Origin: Chthoniobacterales bacterium
GTDB taxonomy: Bacteria > Verrucomicrobiota > Verrucomicrobiia > Chthoniobacterales > UBA10450
Direction of reading: 5' to 3'
Assembly: GCA_013821455.1 (NCBI GenBank)
Contig: JACDGS010000001.1
Coordinates: 1 to 64,000, forward strand
DNA: 64,000 nt
The translations under genes were made by a program, and so were the position numbers. Shown in pieces: positions 1 through 8,569 of this stretch; position 1 is the first letter of the stretch, and each line of letters opens with the position of its first letter. The notes beneath the pieces are model-generated. The model saw nothing but the letters and a program-made list of their open reading frames with translations. It was not told where the DNA came from and did not search any database.

Positions 1-1297
1 GATAAATGCTGAGATAAAGTCGCGCCGGATCGAGCGGTGGCGTGGTCGTTAGGCTGGAGGGAAACGGATAAATCGGCACGCCGGTGTTCGTCGGCAGCAG
101 GAGATAGGTGAGGAGCAGTGAGCCGAAAACAAACCCGGTCGCGAGCCAGCGCCACAGTGCGCTGAGCCGCAATTGCGCGAGTGCATCCGCCGCGAGAAGC
201 ACGAGGACGAGATGCACCAAAGGCAGCCAGCGAAAGCTCCAGCGAAAGACATTCGTGCTCGGCAACATTGCGATCAGGAGCACGACGCAAAGAAGCGCCA
301 GCTCCCACTTCATTTGCCTAACGAATGCGCCGCGCAGCCTAACGAGCCCGGCCAGGAGCGCGAGCGGCGGCACGGTCCCGCAAGCCAGCTCGATCGCGGC
401 GTGCGGCTTCAACTGCGTTGAAAAATCCGACCAGCGAACCGTCCAGCCTGGCCAGATAAATCCGGGCAAAGCGGCCGGCGGCACGAGCCATTGCCAGTGC
501 GATCCGGGATTCGCCTGCTCGCCGCGCGCGGAGCCGTGGATGTAATCGAAGAGAGCGAGCCAGGCCGGCGCGGAAAGTCCGAAACCCAAAGCCAAACCCG
601 CGACGAGCGGCCAGATCGACCACAGCCGGCGTGTTTGGCCTAACGATTTCAAAGCGAGCCATACCGTGAGCAGTACGAGCATGCCGACGGTGTAAGGAAA
701 ACCGCCGGTCACGAGCAGATAAACGAACGGCGCGGGCCAGAAAAAACGCCAGCGCGATCGCAGCGGATCGAGCGCGCGTTCCATGCCCCACCACGCCCAG
801 GGCAGCCAGGCAAAGGCACCGAGCGCGCCGAACCAATCGGTTGCGCCCCAGCAAATAATCCAGCCGTTCAAAGCTGCGACCAGCGCGACCATGGTGGCGA
901 GGGAAGTCGTTAGGCGGCGATCGCGCGCGAGCAGAAAAGCGCCGGCCGCGAGGACGAAGAGATGCGCCATCGAAAGCGCGGCGGCCTGCTGCGCAAAACC
1001 GAGCGGCAGCTTCCAAATGAGAATGACCGCCGTGTTAACGAAAAGTGAAAACGTGCCGTACTGAAATTCGCCCGCGAGATTGCTGCAGACCCACGAATAC
1101 GGGCTCAGCAGCGGCCAGGTTCCTTCGTTCCAGCTCCGCGCCATGTCCGCGAAAACAGGCAGGATCGAAATCTGATAATCGTCGTTCCAAAAAACGTGAG
1201 GGTTATGCCAGAGCAACAGGCCGCAAAACGCGAGCACCAGTACTCCAGCGCCCGCCGCTCCGAAAAAATCTCGCCACGGATGAACACGGATTTTCAC
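1..1297 (-). CDS. Multi-pass membrane protein, YfhO-like (3' end beyond window)
   Basis: The minus strand carries an open frame of about 430 codons that runs off the left edge, so the C-terminus is missing. The translation is rich in Trp, Leu and Ala with many hydrophobic segments and loops such as HNPHVFWNDDYQ near the N-terminus and a later GGFPYTVGML segment. This is the look of large bacterial YfhO-like or glycosyltransferase-type (PMT/GT-C) membrane proteins, but no catalytic motif decides between them. The first possible start after an in-frame stop is GTG at 1297, which falls inside an inverted repeat, so the real start may lie slightly downstream. Five copies of the TCGTTAGGC motif lie in this gene. 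Confidence 0.6.
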   Translation of the reverse strand, partial: MKIRVHPWRDFFGAAGAGVLVLAFCGLLLWHNPHVFWNDDYQISILPVFADMARSWNEGTWPLLSPYSWVCSNLAGEFQYGTFSLFVNTAVILIWKLPLGFAQQAAALSMAHLFVLAAGAFLLARDRRLTTSLATMVALVAALNGWIICWGATDWFGALGAFAWLPWAWWGMERALDPLRSRWRFFWPAPFVYLLVTGGFPYTVGMLVLLTVWLALKSLGQTRRLWSIWPLVAGLALGFGLSAPAWLALFDYIHGSARGEQANPGSHWQWLVPPAALPGFIWPGWTVRWSDFSTQLKPHAAIELACGTVPPLALLAGLVRLRGAFVRQMKWELALLCVVLLIAMLPSTNVFRWSFRWLPLVHLVLVLLAADALAQLRLSALWRWLATGFVFGSLLLTYLLLPTNTGVPIYPFPSSLTTTPPLDPARLYLSIY

Positions 1298-1369
1298 GGA
1301 TCAAGAGCAGAGGGACCGAGCAAAATAGCCCTCCCTTCTATCCGTGTTTCATCCGTGTCCATCCGTGGC
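1273..1369. repeat. Intergenic inverted repeat (ATCCGTG-type)
   Basis: Two arms of about 29 bases (1273-1301 and 1340-1369) are nearly exact complements and are themselves built of repeated ATCCGTG words, separated by about 38 bases. The transcript could fold into a long hairpin. It lies between the stop of the MBL-fold gene and the start of the left-edge membrane protein gene. Such ATCCGTG palindromes are common dispersed intergenic elements in Verrucomicrobiota and relatives (general knowledge). Confidence 0.7.
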
Positions 1370-1386
1370 TTGAAATTTCTTCCTTA

Positions 1387-2304
1387 TCACAAAATGACGG
1401 GTCGCCCTTCGGTCATGACGAGTACTTTATCCTCGACGCCGTGCGCGCTCGCGCTCGAGAGCAGGCGTTCCGGCGGCTCGTCGAGCGGCTCGAAGCCAAG
1501 CCGGAAAGTGCCGTAATGCATCGGCACTAATTTCTGCGCGCGGAGCTCGAGAAAAGCGCGCACCGCTTCCTCCGGATTCATGTGCACTTCGCGCCGGCTC
1601 GGCGCGTCGTAGGCGCCGATGGGCAGGAGCGCGACCTCGATCGGGAAACGCTTCCCGATTTCCTCGAAGCCCGGGAAGTATGCGCTGTCGCCGCAATGGA
1701 AAATCGAGCGCCCGTTCGCCTCGATGACGAAGCCGCCAAACCCGCGATGCTGATCGTGCAAGAGCCGCGCACCCCAGTGATGACATGGCGTCAGCGACAC
1801 ACGCAGCGGACCGAGCTGGACCTGCTCCCATTCCGCCAGCTCGTGGACGATGTTGAAGCCCAGATCGTGCACCAGATTCCCCACGCCCGTCGGCACAACG
1901 ATGGGCTGGTCGGCCGCCACCTGCCGCAGACTCCGCCGATCGAGATGGTCGAAGTGCGCATGCGTCACGAGCACCACATCGATCGAGGGCAGACTCTCGA
2001 TGTTCAGCCCGGGCCTCTTCAAACGCTTAATCACCTTCAGCCACATCGACCAATTTGGATCGACGAGGACGTTCATGCCTTCGAGCTGCAAGAGGAACGA
2101 CGCGTGGCCGATCCAGGTGAGGCAGATTTCGCCCGGACCTACTTTTGGAAAGCGCGGTTTCGCGCGGGCGCCGGAGCGTTTGGTGAAGAACGAGGGGATT
2201 AAAACTTCGGTCAGGAAATTGCGCTTGTGCCAGTCGGTCCCGGGCTTCAAGCCGACCCGCGTGGCTGATTTTTTTTCGGCGCCGTTGGAGGATTCTGTCC
2301 GCAC
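1387..2304 (-). CDS. Metallo-beta-lactamase-fold hydrolase (NAPE-PLD/UPF0173-like)
   Basis: The protein carries the MBL signature THAHFDHLD (binuclear metal site), followed by TPCHHWG, a GDSAYFPGF segment supplying the bridging Asp, and a C-terminal MHYGTF segment with the last His ligand. The order and the entry motif TWIGHASFLLQLEG match the lipid-hydrolysing NAPE-PLD-like/UPF0173 branch. The substrate cannot be told. The open frame extends back to 2556 but that extension overlaps comEC on the other strand and is Arg/Pro rich. GTG codons at 2304 and 2343 are more likely starts, neither with a strong ribosome binding site. The stop at 1387 is firm. It is divergent from comEC. Confidence 0.8.
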   Translation of the reverse strand: MRTESSNGAEKKSATRVGLKPGTDWHKRNFLTEVLIPSFFTKRSGARAKPRFPKVGPGEICLTWIGHASFLLQLEGMNVLVDPNWSMWLKVIKRLKRPGLNIESLPSIDVVLVTHAHFDHLDRRSLRQVAADQPIVVPTGVGNLVHDLGFNIVHELAEWEQVQLGPLRVSLTPCHHWGARLLHDQHRGFGGFVIEANGRSIFHCGDSAYFPGFEEIGKRFPIEVALLPIGAYDAPSRREVHMNPEEAVRAFLELRAQKLVPMHYGTFRLGFEPLDEPPERLLSSASAHGVEDKVLVMTEGRPVIL

Positions 2305-2426
2305 AACGTTGGTTCGCTTTTTCCGCGAAAAAGGTGTCGGCACAGTCGGCCAAGGATATAAACTAACGGGGCTGAAGCAATCGTTTTGCCGCTGCGGCGG
2401 CTTGCCTAACGATCGCTCGCGTCGCG

Positions 2427-4700
2427 ATGAGCCTTCCTCAAAACCCGCGCCAGCCTTTGGTCGGAATCGCGCTCGCAGCCGCGATCGGAATCGTGCTCGC
2501 CGAATTACTTTCGCCGCCGATTTACGGAGTCTGTGGCCTTCTTGCGATCGCTGCACTCGTTAGTCTGGCGGCGCGCCGATCGCTTTATTTACACCTGCTG
2601 GTGTTCGCTGGTTTCTCTGCTTTACATCTTGCGCAGCAGATCGACGCGCCTGGAAGAAAGCTGGCGGCTCGGTTAGGCGAACGACCGCGCCCGATAACGA
2701 TCAGCGGCGCTGTCGTGAGCGAGCCGAAGCTCTCCGGAAATTTTTCGACCTTTCTCGTGCAGCTCGACGCGCTGGAAATCGGCGGTGAGCGCGAGGTCGC
2801 CGACGCCACCGTGCGCGTGCGTTGGAAAGGCATGCCGCAGCTCGGAGATGAACTGCGCCTAACGGGAAGCGTCGAGCCGATTCCGCCGGCGCGAAATCCC
2901 GGCGTCTTCGATTTACGCAGCTACCTTGCGCGCCGCGACGTATATCAATCGGTCTTCGCTCGTTACTCGGAGGACGGCAAAATCGTCGCCAACGGCCGCG
3001 GCAATTTCGTCCTCCGGCTTGCGGCAAAGTCGCGCACGTGGATGCAAGCGGCGCTGACTCGGGGGCTCGAGGATTCACCTGATGTCAGCGCGCTGATCAG
3101 CGGAATGGCGCTCGGCTCGCGCCACGAAACGCGTGACGACATCGAAGAGCCGTTTCAGCAAACCGGGACGCTCCATTTGTTTGCGGTCGCCGGACTGCAC
3201 GTCGGGATCATTGCGCAGTTGCTTTGGATTCTCGCGCGGCTCTGCCGGCTGCGCCGCACCGCCGCGGCGGCGCTGATCATTCCGTTTCTCTTTTTTTATT
3301 CGGCGATCACCGGTTTGCATGTCTCCAGCGTGCGCGCCGCGACCATGGCGGCGGTATTGTTAGGCGGAATTTTTTTCGACCGACGCGTCTTCGCCCTTAA
3401 TAGCCTCGCCGCGGCGGCGCTCTTCATTCTCGCCTGGGATCCGAACCAACTTTTTACTTCGGGCTTCCAACTTTCCTTCGCCGTGGTCGCGGGCATCATC
3501 CTCGTGCAGAATAAAATTCTGCACCCGCTTCTGCGCTTGAGCGCGAGCGATCCGTTTTTGCCGCGCAGCCTCATCAGTCGTGCGCGTCGACTGGGGGAGC
3601 GTTGTTATTTTTGGATCGCGCGCGGCGTCTCTGTTTCCGCGGCTGCCTGGGCAGGCTCGTTTGTTTTCATCGCTTGGTATTTTTATCTGGTTACACCGGT
3701 CTCGCTCCTCGCCAACCTCCTTGTGGTGCCGATCGCATTTTTCATTCTCGCGGTCGCGATGATGTCGCTCCTGACTGCCTCTTTTTCCTCATGGCTCTCG
3801 GTAGTTCTAAACAACGCGAACTGGAGCCTTTCCAAACTTGTTCTCGGACTGGTCCACCTCTTCGCCCAGCTCCCCGAGGGTCACGCTTATGTGGAAAGGC
3901 CGCATTGGCCTTTCGCGGCTCCCGTTGAGATAACTGTGCTCGACGCGGGCGCCGGCGCAGCCGTACACGTGCGTGCCGACGGACACGACTGGCTCTTCGA
4001 TTCGGGAAGCGCGCGCGACTACGAGGAATTCGTGCGCGACTATCTCCATTCCCGTGGCGTCGATCGGCTCGATGGTTTGCTGCTCAGTCACGGCGACTCC
4101 CTGCACATCGGAGGGGCGGCTGCGGTGCTGGATGAATTTCATCCTCGCCAGATGCTCGACAATGCCGCGCGCGATCGCTCGCGGGTGCACAGAGCTTTGC
4201 TCGTTAGGCAACTACGCGCGGTGGCGCAGGGCGAAACGTTCCACCTCTCCCGCGATGTCGTCGCGGAGATCCTCTTCCCGCCGGCGGACATCCCGGCAAA
4301 ATCTGCGGACGACGAAGCGCTCGTCGTCCGGCTGGAGATCGGCGGAAAATTCCATGTTCTCCTCCTGTCGGACAGCGGCTTGAAAACCGAGCGATTCCTC
4401 CTCGCTCATTTGCCTAACGAATTGGCAAGCGACGTTATTATCAAGGGCCAGCATTATTCCGGCGAATCGGGTTCGCCCGAGTTTCTCGACGCGGTCAAAC
4501 CGCAGTTGATCGTGGCGACCTCGGTCGATTTTCCGGCGCGGGAAAGAATTCCCGATGCTTGGGCGCAGCGCGTGCGCGAGCGCGGAATTACTTTATTTCG
4601 GCAGAACGAAACCGGCGCGGTGCAGCTGGAATTCTTTCACGATCACTGGGAGGCAACGCCGTTTCTGACTCATGAAACCTTCCGCAGGACCAGCCGGTAA
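2427..4700 (+). CDS. comEC: ComEC/Rec2 DNA uptake channel
   Basis: ComEC forms the inner-membrane channel that carries single-stranded DNA into the cytoplasm in natural transformation. The 757-residue product has the full layout: N-terminal membrane segments with a DUF4131 region (about 1-190), the competence domain beginning near ISGMALGSRHET and continuing through several membrane helices (about 210-480), and a C-terminal MBL-like domain starting at ITVLDAGAGAAVHV. The metal motif there is SHGDSLHIGG, where the family usually has SHxDxDHxGG, so one Asp is replaced by Leu. The ATG start is preceded directly by an uptake-like motif at 2404. Its 3' end overlaps trmB by 31 bases tail to tail. 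Confidence 0.93.
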   Translation: MSLPQNPRQPLVGIALAAAIGIVLAELLSPPIYGVCGLLAIAALVSLAARRSLYLHLLVFAGFSALHLAQQIDAPGRKLAARLGERPRPITISGAVVSEPKLSGNFSTFLVQLDALEIGGEREVADATVRVRWKGMPQLGDELRLTGSVEPIPPARNPGVFDLRSYLARRDVYQSVFARYSEDGKIVANGRGNFVLRLAAKSRTWMQAALTRGLEDSPDVSALISGMALGSRHETRDDIEEPFQQTGTLHLFAVAGLHVGIIAQLLWILARLCRLRRTAAAALIIPFLFFYSAITGLHVSSVRAATMAAVLLGGIFFDRRVFALNSLAAAALFILAWDPNQLFTSGFQLSFAVVAGIILVQNKILHPLLRLSASDPFLPRSLISRARRLGERCYFWIARGVSVSAAAWAGSFVFIAWYFYLVTPVSLLANLLVVPIAFFILAVAMMSLLTASFSSWLSVVLNNANWSLSKLVLGLVHLFAQLPEGHAYVERPHWPFAAPVEITVLDAGAGAAVHVRADGHDWLFDSGSARDYEEFVRDYLHSRGVDRLDGLLLSHGDSLHIGGAAAVLDEFHPRQMLDNAARDRSRVHRALLVRQLRAVAQGETFHLSRDVVAEILFPPADIPAKSADDEALVVRLEIGGKFHVLLLSDSGLKTERFLLAHLPNELASDVIIKGQHYSGESGSPEFLDAVKPQLIVATSVDFPARERIPDAWAQRVRERGITLFRQNETGAVQLEFFHDHWEATPFLTHETFRRTSR

Positions 4701-5311
4701 ATCGGTGCGCCCGCGGCGACGAAATGTTTTTCGAAAGTCGTTAGGGGAAATCTCTCTGCCGCGTTGTCGTCCACCTTGGCGAAAGGCTGAGTGGAGATCA
4801 GTTGACGGATCGTTTCGAAATAATCCGCCTGATCGGTGGCGAGGCGGAGTCTTCCATCGCGCGCGAGAACGCGGTGAAGATCCGCCAGAAAATCGGCGGT
4901 GACGATTCGCCGGCGATGGTGCCGCTGCTTCGGCCAGGGATCGGGAAAAAGCAGGTGCAGCACGGCGACCGAAGTGGGCGGCAGCAGGTACTTCACGGCA
5001 TATGATAATTCGACTTTCAAAACACGAACGTTAGGCAAGTTCGCCCTTGCAGCCTTCGCGCAGGCGCTACGCACCCGACCGATAAGCCGCTCGATCCCGA
5101 GGAAATTTCGTTCTGGGAATTGCGCGGCTAAGGCCACGAGAAAAGCGCCGTTGCCGCAACCGAGATCCACTTCGAGCGGGGCGAGCCGCGCAAAAATCGC
5201 CGCCGGATCAATCGGTTCGAAGTAGCTCGCCGGAATCAGCTCAGCTTTTCCTGCGGCAGCGGCACTGGAATATTGCACTCCCTCGTCCACTCTTAAGGCA
5301 TCATTATGCAC
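4670..5311 (-). CDS. trmB: tRNA (guanine-N7-)-methyltransferase
   Basis: TrmB methylates G46 in the variable loop of tRNAs using S-adenosylmethionine. The 213-residue protein shows the SAM-binding DLGCGNGAF motif (about 49-57), the FLGIE strand, and the family signature FPDPWPKQRHHRRR. The terminal region ends in the usual short Arg/Leu tail. The annotated start is a GTG at 5311 that overlaps the ATG of msrA head to head by 6 bases. A GTG a few codons further in would remove the overlap. The function is well supported. Confidence 0.93.
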   Translation of the reverse strand: MHNDALRVDEGVQYSSAAAAGKAELIPASYFEPIDPAAIFARLAPLEVDLGCGNGAFLVALAAQFPERNFLGIERLIGRVRSACAKAARANLPNVRVLKVELSYAVKYLLPPTSVAVLHLLFPDPWPKQRHHRRRIVTADFLADLHRVLARDGRLRLATDQADYFETIRQLISTQPFAKVDDNAAERFPLTTFEKHFVAAGAPIYRLVLRKVS

Positions 5312-5905
5312 AAAATTTTATCCACCATTTTTCTCGTTCTCGCCTGCTGCGCGGCAACGCTGACCGCACAGGCAGAAACAAAAACCGCCATCTTTGCGGG
5401 CGGTTGTTTCTGGTGCATGCAGGCGCCGTTCGATGCCGCCAAAGGCGTGACGCAGACCATCGTCGGCTACACGGGCGGAAGCAAAGAGACCGCCAACTAC
5501 GAACTGGTCTCAGCGCACAAGACTCAGCATCGCGAGGCGATCGAAGTCACTTACGATCCGGCGAAGATTTCCTACGATCAGTTGCTCGAGATCTTCTGGC
5601 ACAACATCAATCCGACCCAGGCCGACGGGCAGTTTCACGACCTCGGGCTTTCTTACCAGGCCGCCATTTATTTCGCCGACGACGCGGAGAAAAAGCAGGC
5701 CGAAACCTCGAAGGAACGACTGGATAAATCCGGCAAATTTAAGCAGGCAGTCGTGACCGAGATTCTCCCGCGGATGCCTTTTTATCCCGCGGAAGATTAT
5801 CACCAGAAATATTACCTGAAGAACCCGCAGGACTTCGAGAGCTATCACATCGGCTCCGGACGGGTGGACTACCTGGAAGGAATCTGGGGAAAACCTGATC
5901 GTTAG
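5306..5905 (+). CDS. msrA: Peptide methionine sulfoxide reductase A, exported
   Basis: MsrA reduces methionine-S-sulfoxide in proteins. The 199-residue protein starts with a 23-residue signal peptide (MHKILSTIF... to AQA), so it should act outside the cytoplasm. The catalytic motif GCFWC sits at residues 33-37 (nucleophile Cys34), followed by the family blocks GYTGG and YHQKYY. A resolving Cys near the C-terminus is not evident, so recycling may use an external thiol. The stop codon TAG is part of a TCGTTAGGC motif (5899-5907). Confidence 0.95.
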   Translation: MHKILSTIFLVLACCAATLTAQAETKTAIFAGGCFWCMQAPFDAAKGVTQTIVGYTGGSKETANYELVSAHKTQHREAIEVTYDPAKISYDQLLEIFWHNINPTQADGQFHDLGLSYQAAIYFADDAEKKQAETSKERLDKSGKFKQAVVTEILPRMPFYPAEDYHQKYYLKNPQDFESYHIGSGRVDYLEGIWGKPDR

Positions 5906-5912
5906 GCACTCG

Positions 5913-6200
5913 TTAGGGCTTTTGCCCGGCGGGCGGAACGATGTGGCCGCTCACGGCATCGACCGCGACTGACCGCGCTTCGCTTTTTCCCGGCTCGACG
6001 AGTTGCAGAGACCACAGGAGTTGGCCTTGCACGGTCTCGAGTTTCGCCGCCGTGACGCGCGCGCCGGGAAAGCTTTTCAGCGCGATGTGTTCGGCCTCGT
6101 TCTTGGTGATCTTGGCGTGGCCCGGTGGATGCAGCGGGTTTGCCTGAAGCGGCGAACAAACGAGAAGAAGAAAGGAAGCGAAGAGCGAGAAAAACTTCAT
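5913..6200 (-). CDS. Small exported PepSY-domain-like protein
   Basis: The 95-residue product has a clear signal peptide (MKFFSLFASFLLLVCSPLQA) and then one PepSY-like unit: ITKNEAEHIALKSFPGARVTAAKLE, a variable strand, then SVAVDAVSGHIV. PepSY units are thought to bind or inhibit peptidases or to sense metals; no specific role can be given. The frame is open back to 6308, but the signal peptide fixes the start at ATG 6200. Its TAA stop lies in a TCGTTAGGG near-copy of the dispersed motif, facing the msrA stop 7 bases away. Confidence 0.7.
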   Translation of the reverse strand: MKFFSLFASFLLLVCSPLQANPLHPPGHAKITKNEAEHIALKSFPGARVTAAKLETVQGQLLWSLQLVEPGKSEARSVAVDAVSGHIVPPAGQKP

Positions 6201-6424
6201 CCAAGCATCAAGCCGCCTCAAGGCCGGTTGAGCAAGAAAAAGCGCAAGTCGCGCGAATTTTTCCTGCGAAGCGCGCTTGGCATACGCGCTGCTTAAAGGA
6301 GAGCGCAAGCTAGGAAAGCACTACCGAATAAATCGAAAGTAACTAAAATCTTCCTCAGCTTTGCGCGCGATCAGCAATGGTCGCGCATTTTTTTTGGCCG
6401 GCCGCAATTTCGCCGCCTAACGAG

Positions 6425-7603
6425 TCAGCTCATGAACTCAGCCAGCGGCTCCATCGGTTCGATATGCGCGCAAAAGATTTTGAAGGCGGCCAGAATCGGC
6501 ACCGCCAGAATCACGCCGACAATCCCCCACATCCATCCCCAAAATGTGAGCGACAAGAGCACCAGCACGGGGTTGAGCGTAAGGGAACGTCCCATCACGT
6601 GCGGCGTAATAAAATTCCCCTCCAGACTCGCGAGTACAAAATAAGCGGCCGGAAAAAGCATGGCATAGCCCACGCTGTTGAAGCTTAGGAGCGCGCCCAG
6701 CGTCATGCAGACAATCCCCGTCAGGGCGCCGAGATAGGGAATGAAGTTGAGCACCGCCACCATCACTCCCCACATCACGGGATTCGGCAGTCCAAGCAAT
6801 CCAACGGCGAGGCCGACGGCGGCGCCGAGGCAGAGGTTGATAATCGTGATCGTGAACAAATAACGCGAGACCTGCGATTCGATCTCGTGCGCGATCGAGA
6901 CCGCGCGCTTTTTATCCGAGAGCGTCGGCATGAGCTTGATCAGCTTCGCCAAAAACACGGCGTCGTAGGCGAGGAGGAAATAGAGCAGAATGAGCGTAGT
7001 TAGCGCCCCGATGAGGAACTCCGGTGTACCCACCATGAGCCGATCAGCCAGGGCGTGCTGCTTTACCTCGACCGTTTGCGTCTTGGTCTGCGTCGAAGGG
7101 GCGGGCGCGGTCAGGCTATCGACCGCGGTGCTCGCCTGCGCGACTTTTTCCATCGGCTTGCGCAAGGCCGTCAATTTTTGTTGCAGCTGATGCACGCTGT
7201 AGGGCGCTTTCTCCAGCCAGCCGGCGGCCGGCGTCGCCAGAAAAGAAACGCCGTAGCCGAAGAGACTAACGAGCGAAAGCAGCAGCACCGCCGCGCCGAC
7301 ATAGGGCGTGATTTTGATCCGCGCGAGCGCGCGCACGATCGGGCGCAGCAGGTAGCTCAGGAGCAATGCCAGCACCATTGGCAGCAGGAGCGAGCGCAAA
7401 AAGAAAATCGTGTAGAAAATGGCGAGCAGAAAAAGACCGGTGAGCGAAACCGAACGAATATCGAAAGGCCGCTGCAACAAATCGTGGACGCGGATGCGGG
7501 GCTGCACCACGGTCTCGTCGGAACTTGAGACGCTCTCAGGTTTCGCGTCTGACTCTTGCAGTTGTATTTGCATTTTGTGTTGATTCGTCCGCCGCATCCG
7601 CAT
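6425..7603 (-). CDS. AI-2E family (PerM/YdiK) transporter
   Basis: A membrane protein with the AI-2E exporter family layout: two N-terminal helices (TGLFLLAIFYTIFFLRSLLLP), a pair of helices near ITPYVGAAVLLL, a soluble stretch of about 90 residues with predicted helices, and a C-terminal bundle with the family signature LNFIPYLGALTG and NFITPHVMGRSLTLNP. Members export autoinducer-2 or act as ion antiporters; the substrate here is unknown. ATGs at 7603, 7597 and 7573 are all possible starts. 7603 has a weak purine-rich ribosome binding site. An uptake-like motif lies just after the stop (6415). Confidence 0.88.
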   Translation of the reverse strand: MRMRRTNQHKMQIQLQESDAKPESVSSSDETVVQPRIRVHDLLQRPFDIRSVSLTGLFLLAIFYTIFFLRSLLLPMVLALLLSYLLRPIVRALARIKITPYVGAAVLLLSLVSLFGYGVSFLATPAAGWLEKAPYSVHQLQQKLTALRKPMEKVAQASTAVDSLTAPAPSTQTKTQTVEVKQHALADRLMVGTPEFLIGALTTLILLYFLLAYDAVFLAKLIKLMPTLSDKKRAVSIAHEIESQVSRYLFTITIINLCLGAAVGLAVGLLGLPNPVMWGVMVAVLNFIPYLGALTGIVCMTLGALLSFNSVGYAMLFPAAYFVLASLEGNFITPHVMGRSLTLNPVLVLLSLTFWGWMWGIVGVILAVPILAAFKIFCAHIEPMEPLAEFMS

Positions 7604-7665
7604 CACGTGCCGCCTGGAGAAGAAACGCTGGTTGACGGGCTGGACGATTGCGCCATTGAGTTTGG

Positions 7666-8562
7666 ATGCCTTCCGCAGCGTTACGCGCCTTGCTCGAGCA
7701 CGCGATCGATTATGCGGGGCTTTTCCCACCGGCGGATTTGGCTCTGGAGCCGGCGCTGGAAAATCAGGCGTCTTATGTTCGCTCGCAGGATCGCTGGATG
7801 CTCGGCGCCTTCATCCTGCCGATCGGAAAATTTGCCGCGGCACCTTCGCAACTCACGCTTTTTTCCCGCGAAAATCCATTGCGGGTTTCGGCTCTCGGGC
7901 CGAAGACCGCGGACGCCGCTGAGTTTCGCGAGCAGTTGAAAAAGGCCGCGGATGCGATCGCGGGATTTCGCAACGACGACGGCGGGGTTTTGGTCACACA
8001 ATTCGAAATGCCGTTGCCGCCGGGCTCGGTGGCGGAATCGTTAGGCGCAGTAAAGGACTCGTTAGGCCAACTGCGCTTGAGTTTTTTCTGGGAAGCGCCG
8101 GCCGACGCCGCGGAGCGGACGATCGCGGCGCTTGCCGGCAGCGCTTTCGGTTTCAAACTGCGCACCGGCGGCGTGATCGCGGACGCTTTCCCAACCGACG
8201 CCCAGATTGCGCGCGCGCTGGTCGCCTCCGCGAAACATCGGGTGCCGATTAAGTTTACCGCCGGTTTGCATCATCCGGTGAAGAAATTTCACGAAAGCGT
8301 CGCCACCAAAATGCATGGTTTTCTCAATGTCCTCGGCGCGGGTGTCCTGGCGGCGGAACATTGCTGGAACGAAATACAAACCGCCGAAATGCTGGCGGAC
8401 GAAAATGCCGGTTCGTTCAACTTTGATGACGCAACGTTTCGCTGGCGCAACTGGTCAATAACTACCTCGCAAATCACTGCGCGCCGCCGGCTCGTGACGT
8501 CGTTAGGCAGTTGCAGCTTCGATGAGCCGCGCGACGATCTGCGCGCGCTCGGCCTTTTCTAA
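7666..8562 (+). CDS. Unknown protein paired with fumarylacetoacetase
   Basis: A 298-residue soluble protein that ends 8 bases before fahA and is probably cotranscribed with it. The N-terminus (LEHAIDYAGLFPPADL) and the segments GFKLRTGG, VPIKFTAGLHHP and MHGFLNVLGA give regularly spaced strand-helix units suggestive of a TIM-barrel-like enzyme, with possible active-site Lys and His in KFTAGLHH. I do not recognise a named family. Position suggests a role in aromatic amino acid (tyrosine) breakdown. Two exact uptake-like motifs 21 bases apart (8038, 8059) both encode Ser-Leu-Gly. Confidence 0.7.
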   Translation: MPSAALRALLEHAIDYAGLFPPADLALEPALENQASYVRSQDRWMLGAFILPIGKFAAAPSQLTLFSRENPLRVSALGPKTADAAEFREQLKKAADAIAGFRNDDGGVLVTQFEMPLPPGSVAESLGAVKDSLGQLRLSFFWEAPADAAERTIAALAGSAFGFKLRTGGVIADAFPTDAQIARALVASAKHRVPIKFTAGLHHPVKKFHESVATKMHGFLNVLGAGVLAAEHCWNEIQTAEMLADENAGSFNFDDATFRWRNWSITTSQITARRRLVTSLGSCSFDEPRDDLRALGLF

Positions 8563-8569
8563 TTCTACC

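Noticed and set aside
339-1016. 225-codon open frame on the minus strand
   Set aside because: Arg-rich shadow; the neighbouring frame on the same strand encodes a convincing membrane protein over the whole stretch.
6360-6400. Hairpin GCGCGA...TCGCGC followed by eight T residues on the plus strand
   Set aside because: No plus-strand gene ends close upstream (msrA stops 455 bases away) and the adjacent genes are on the minus strand.
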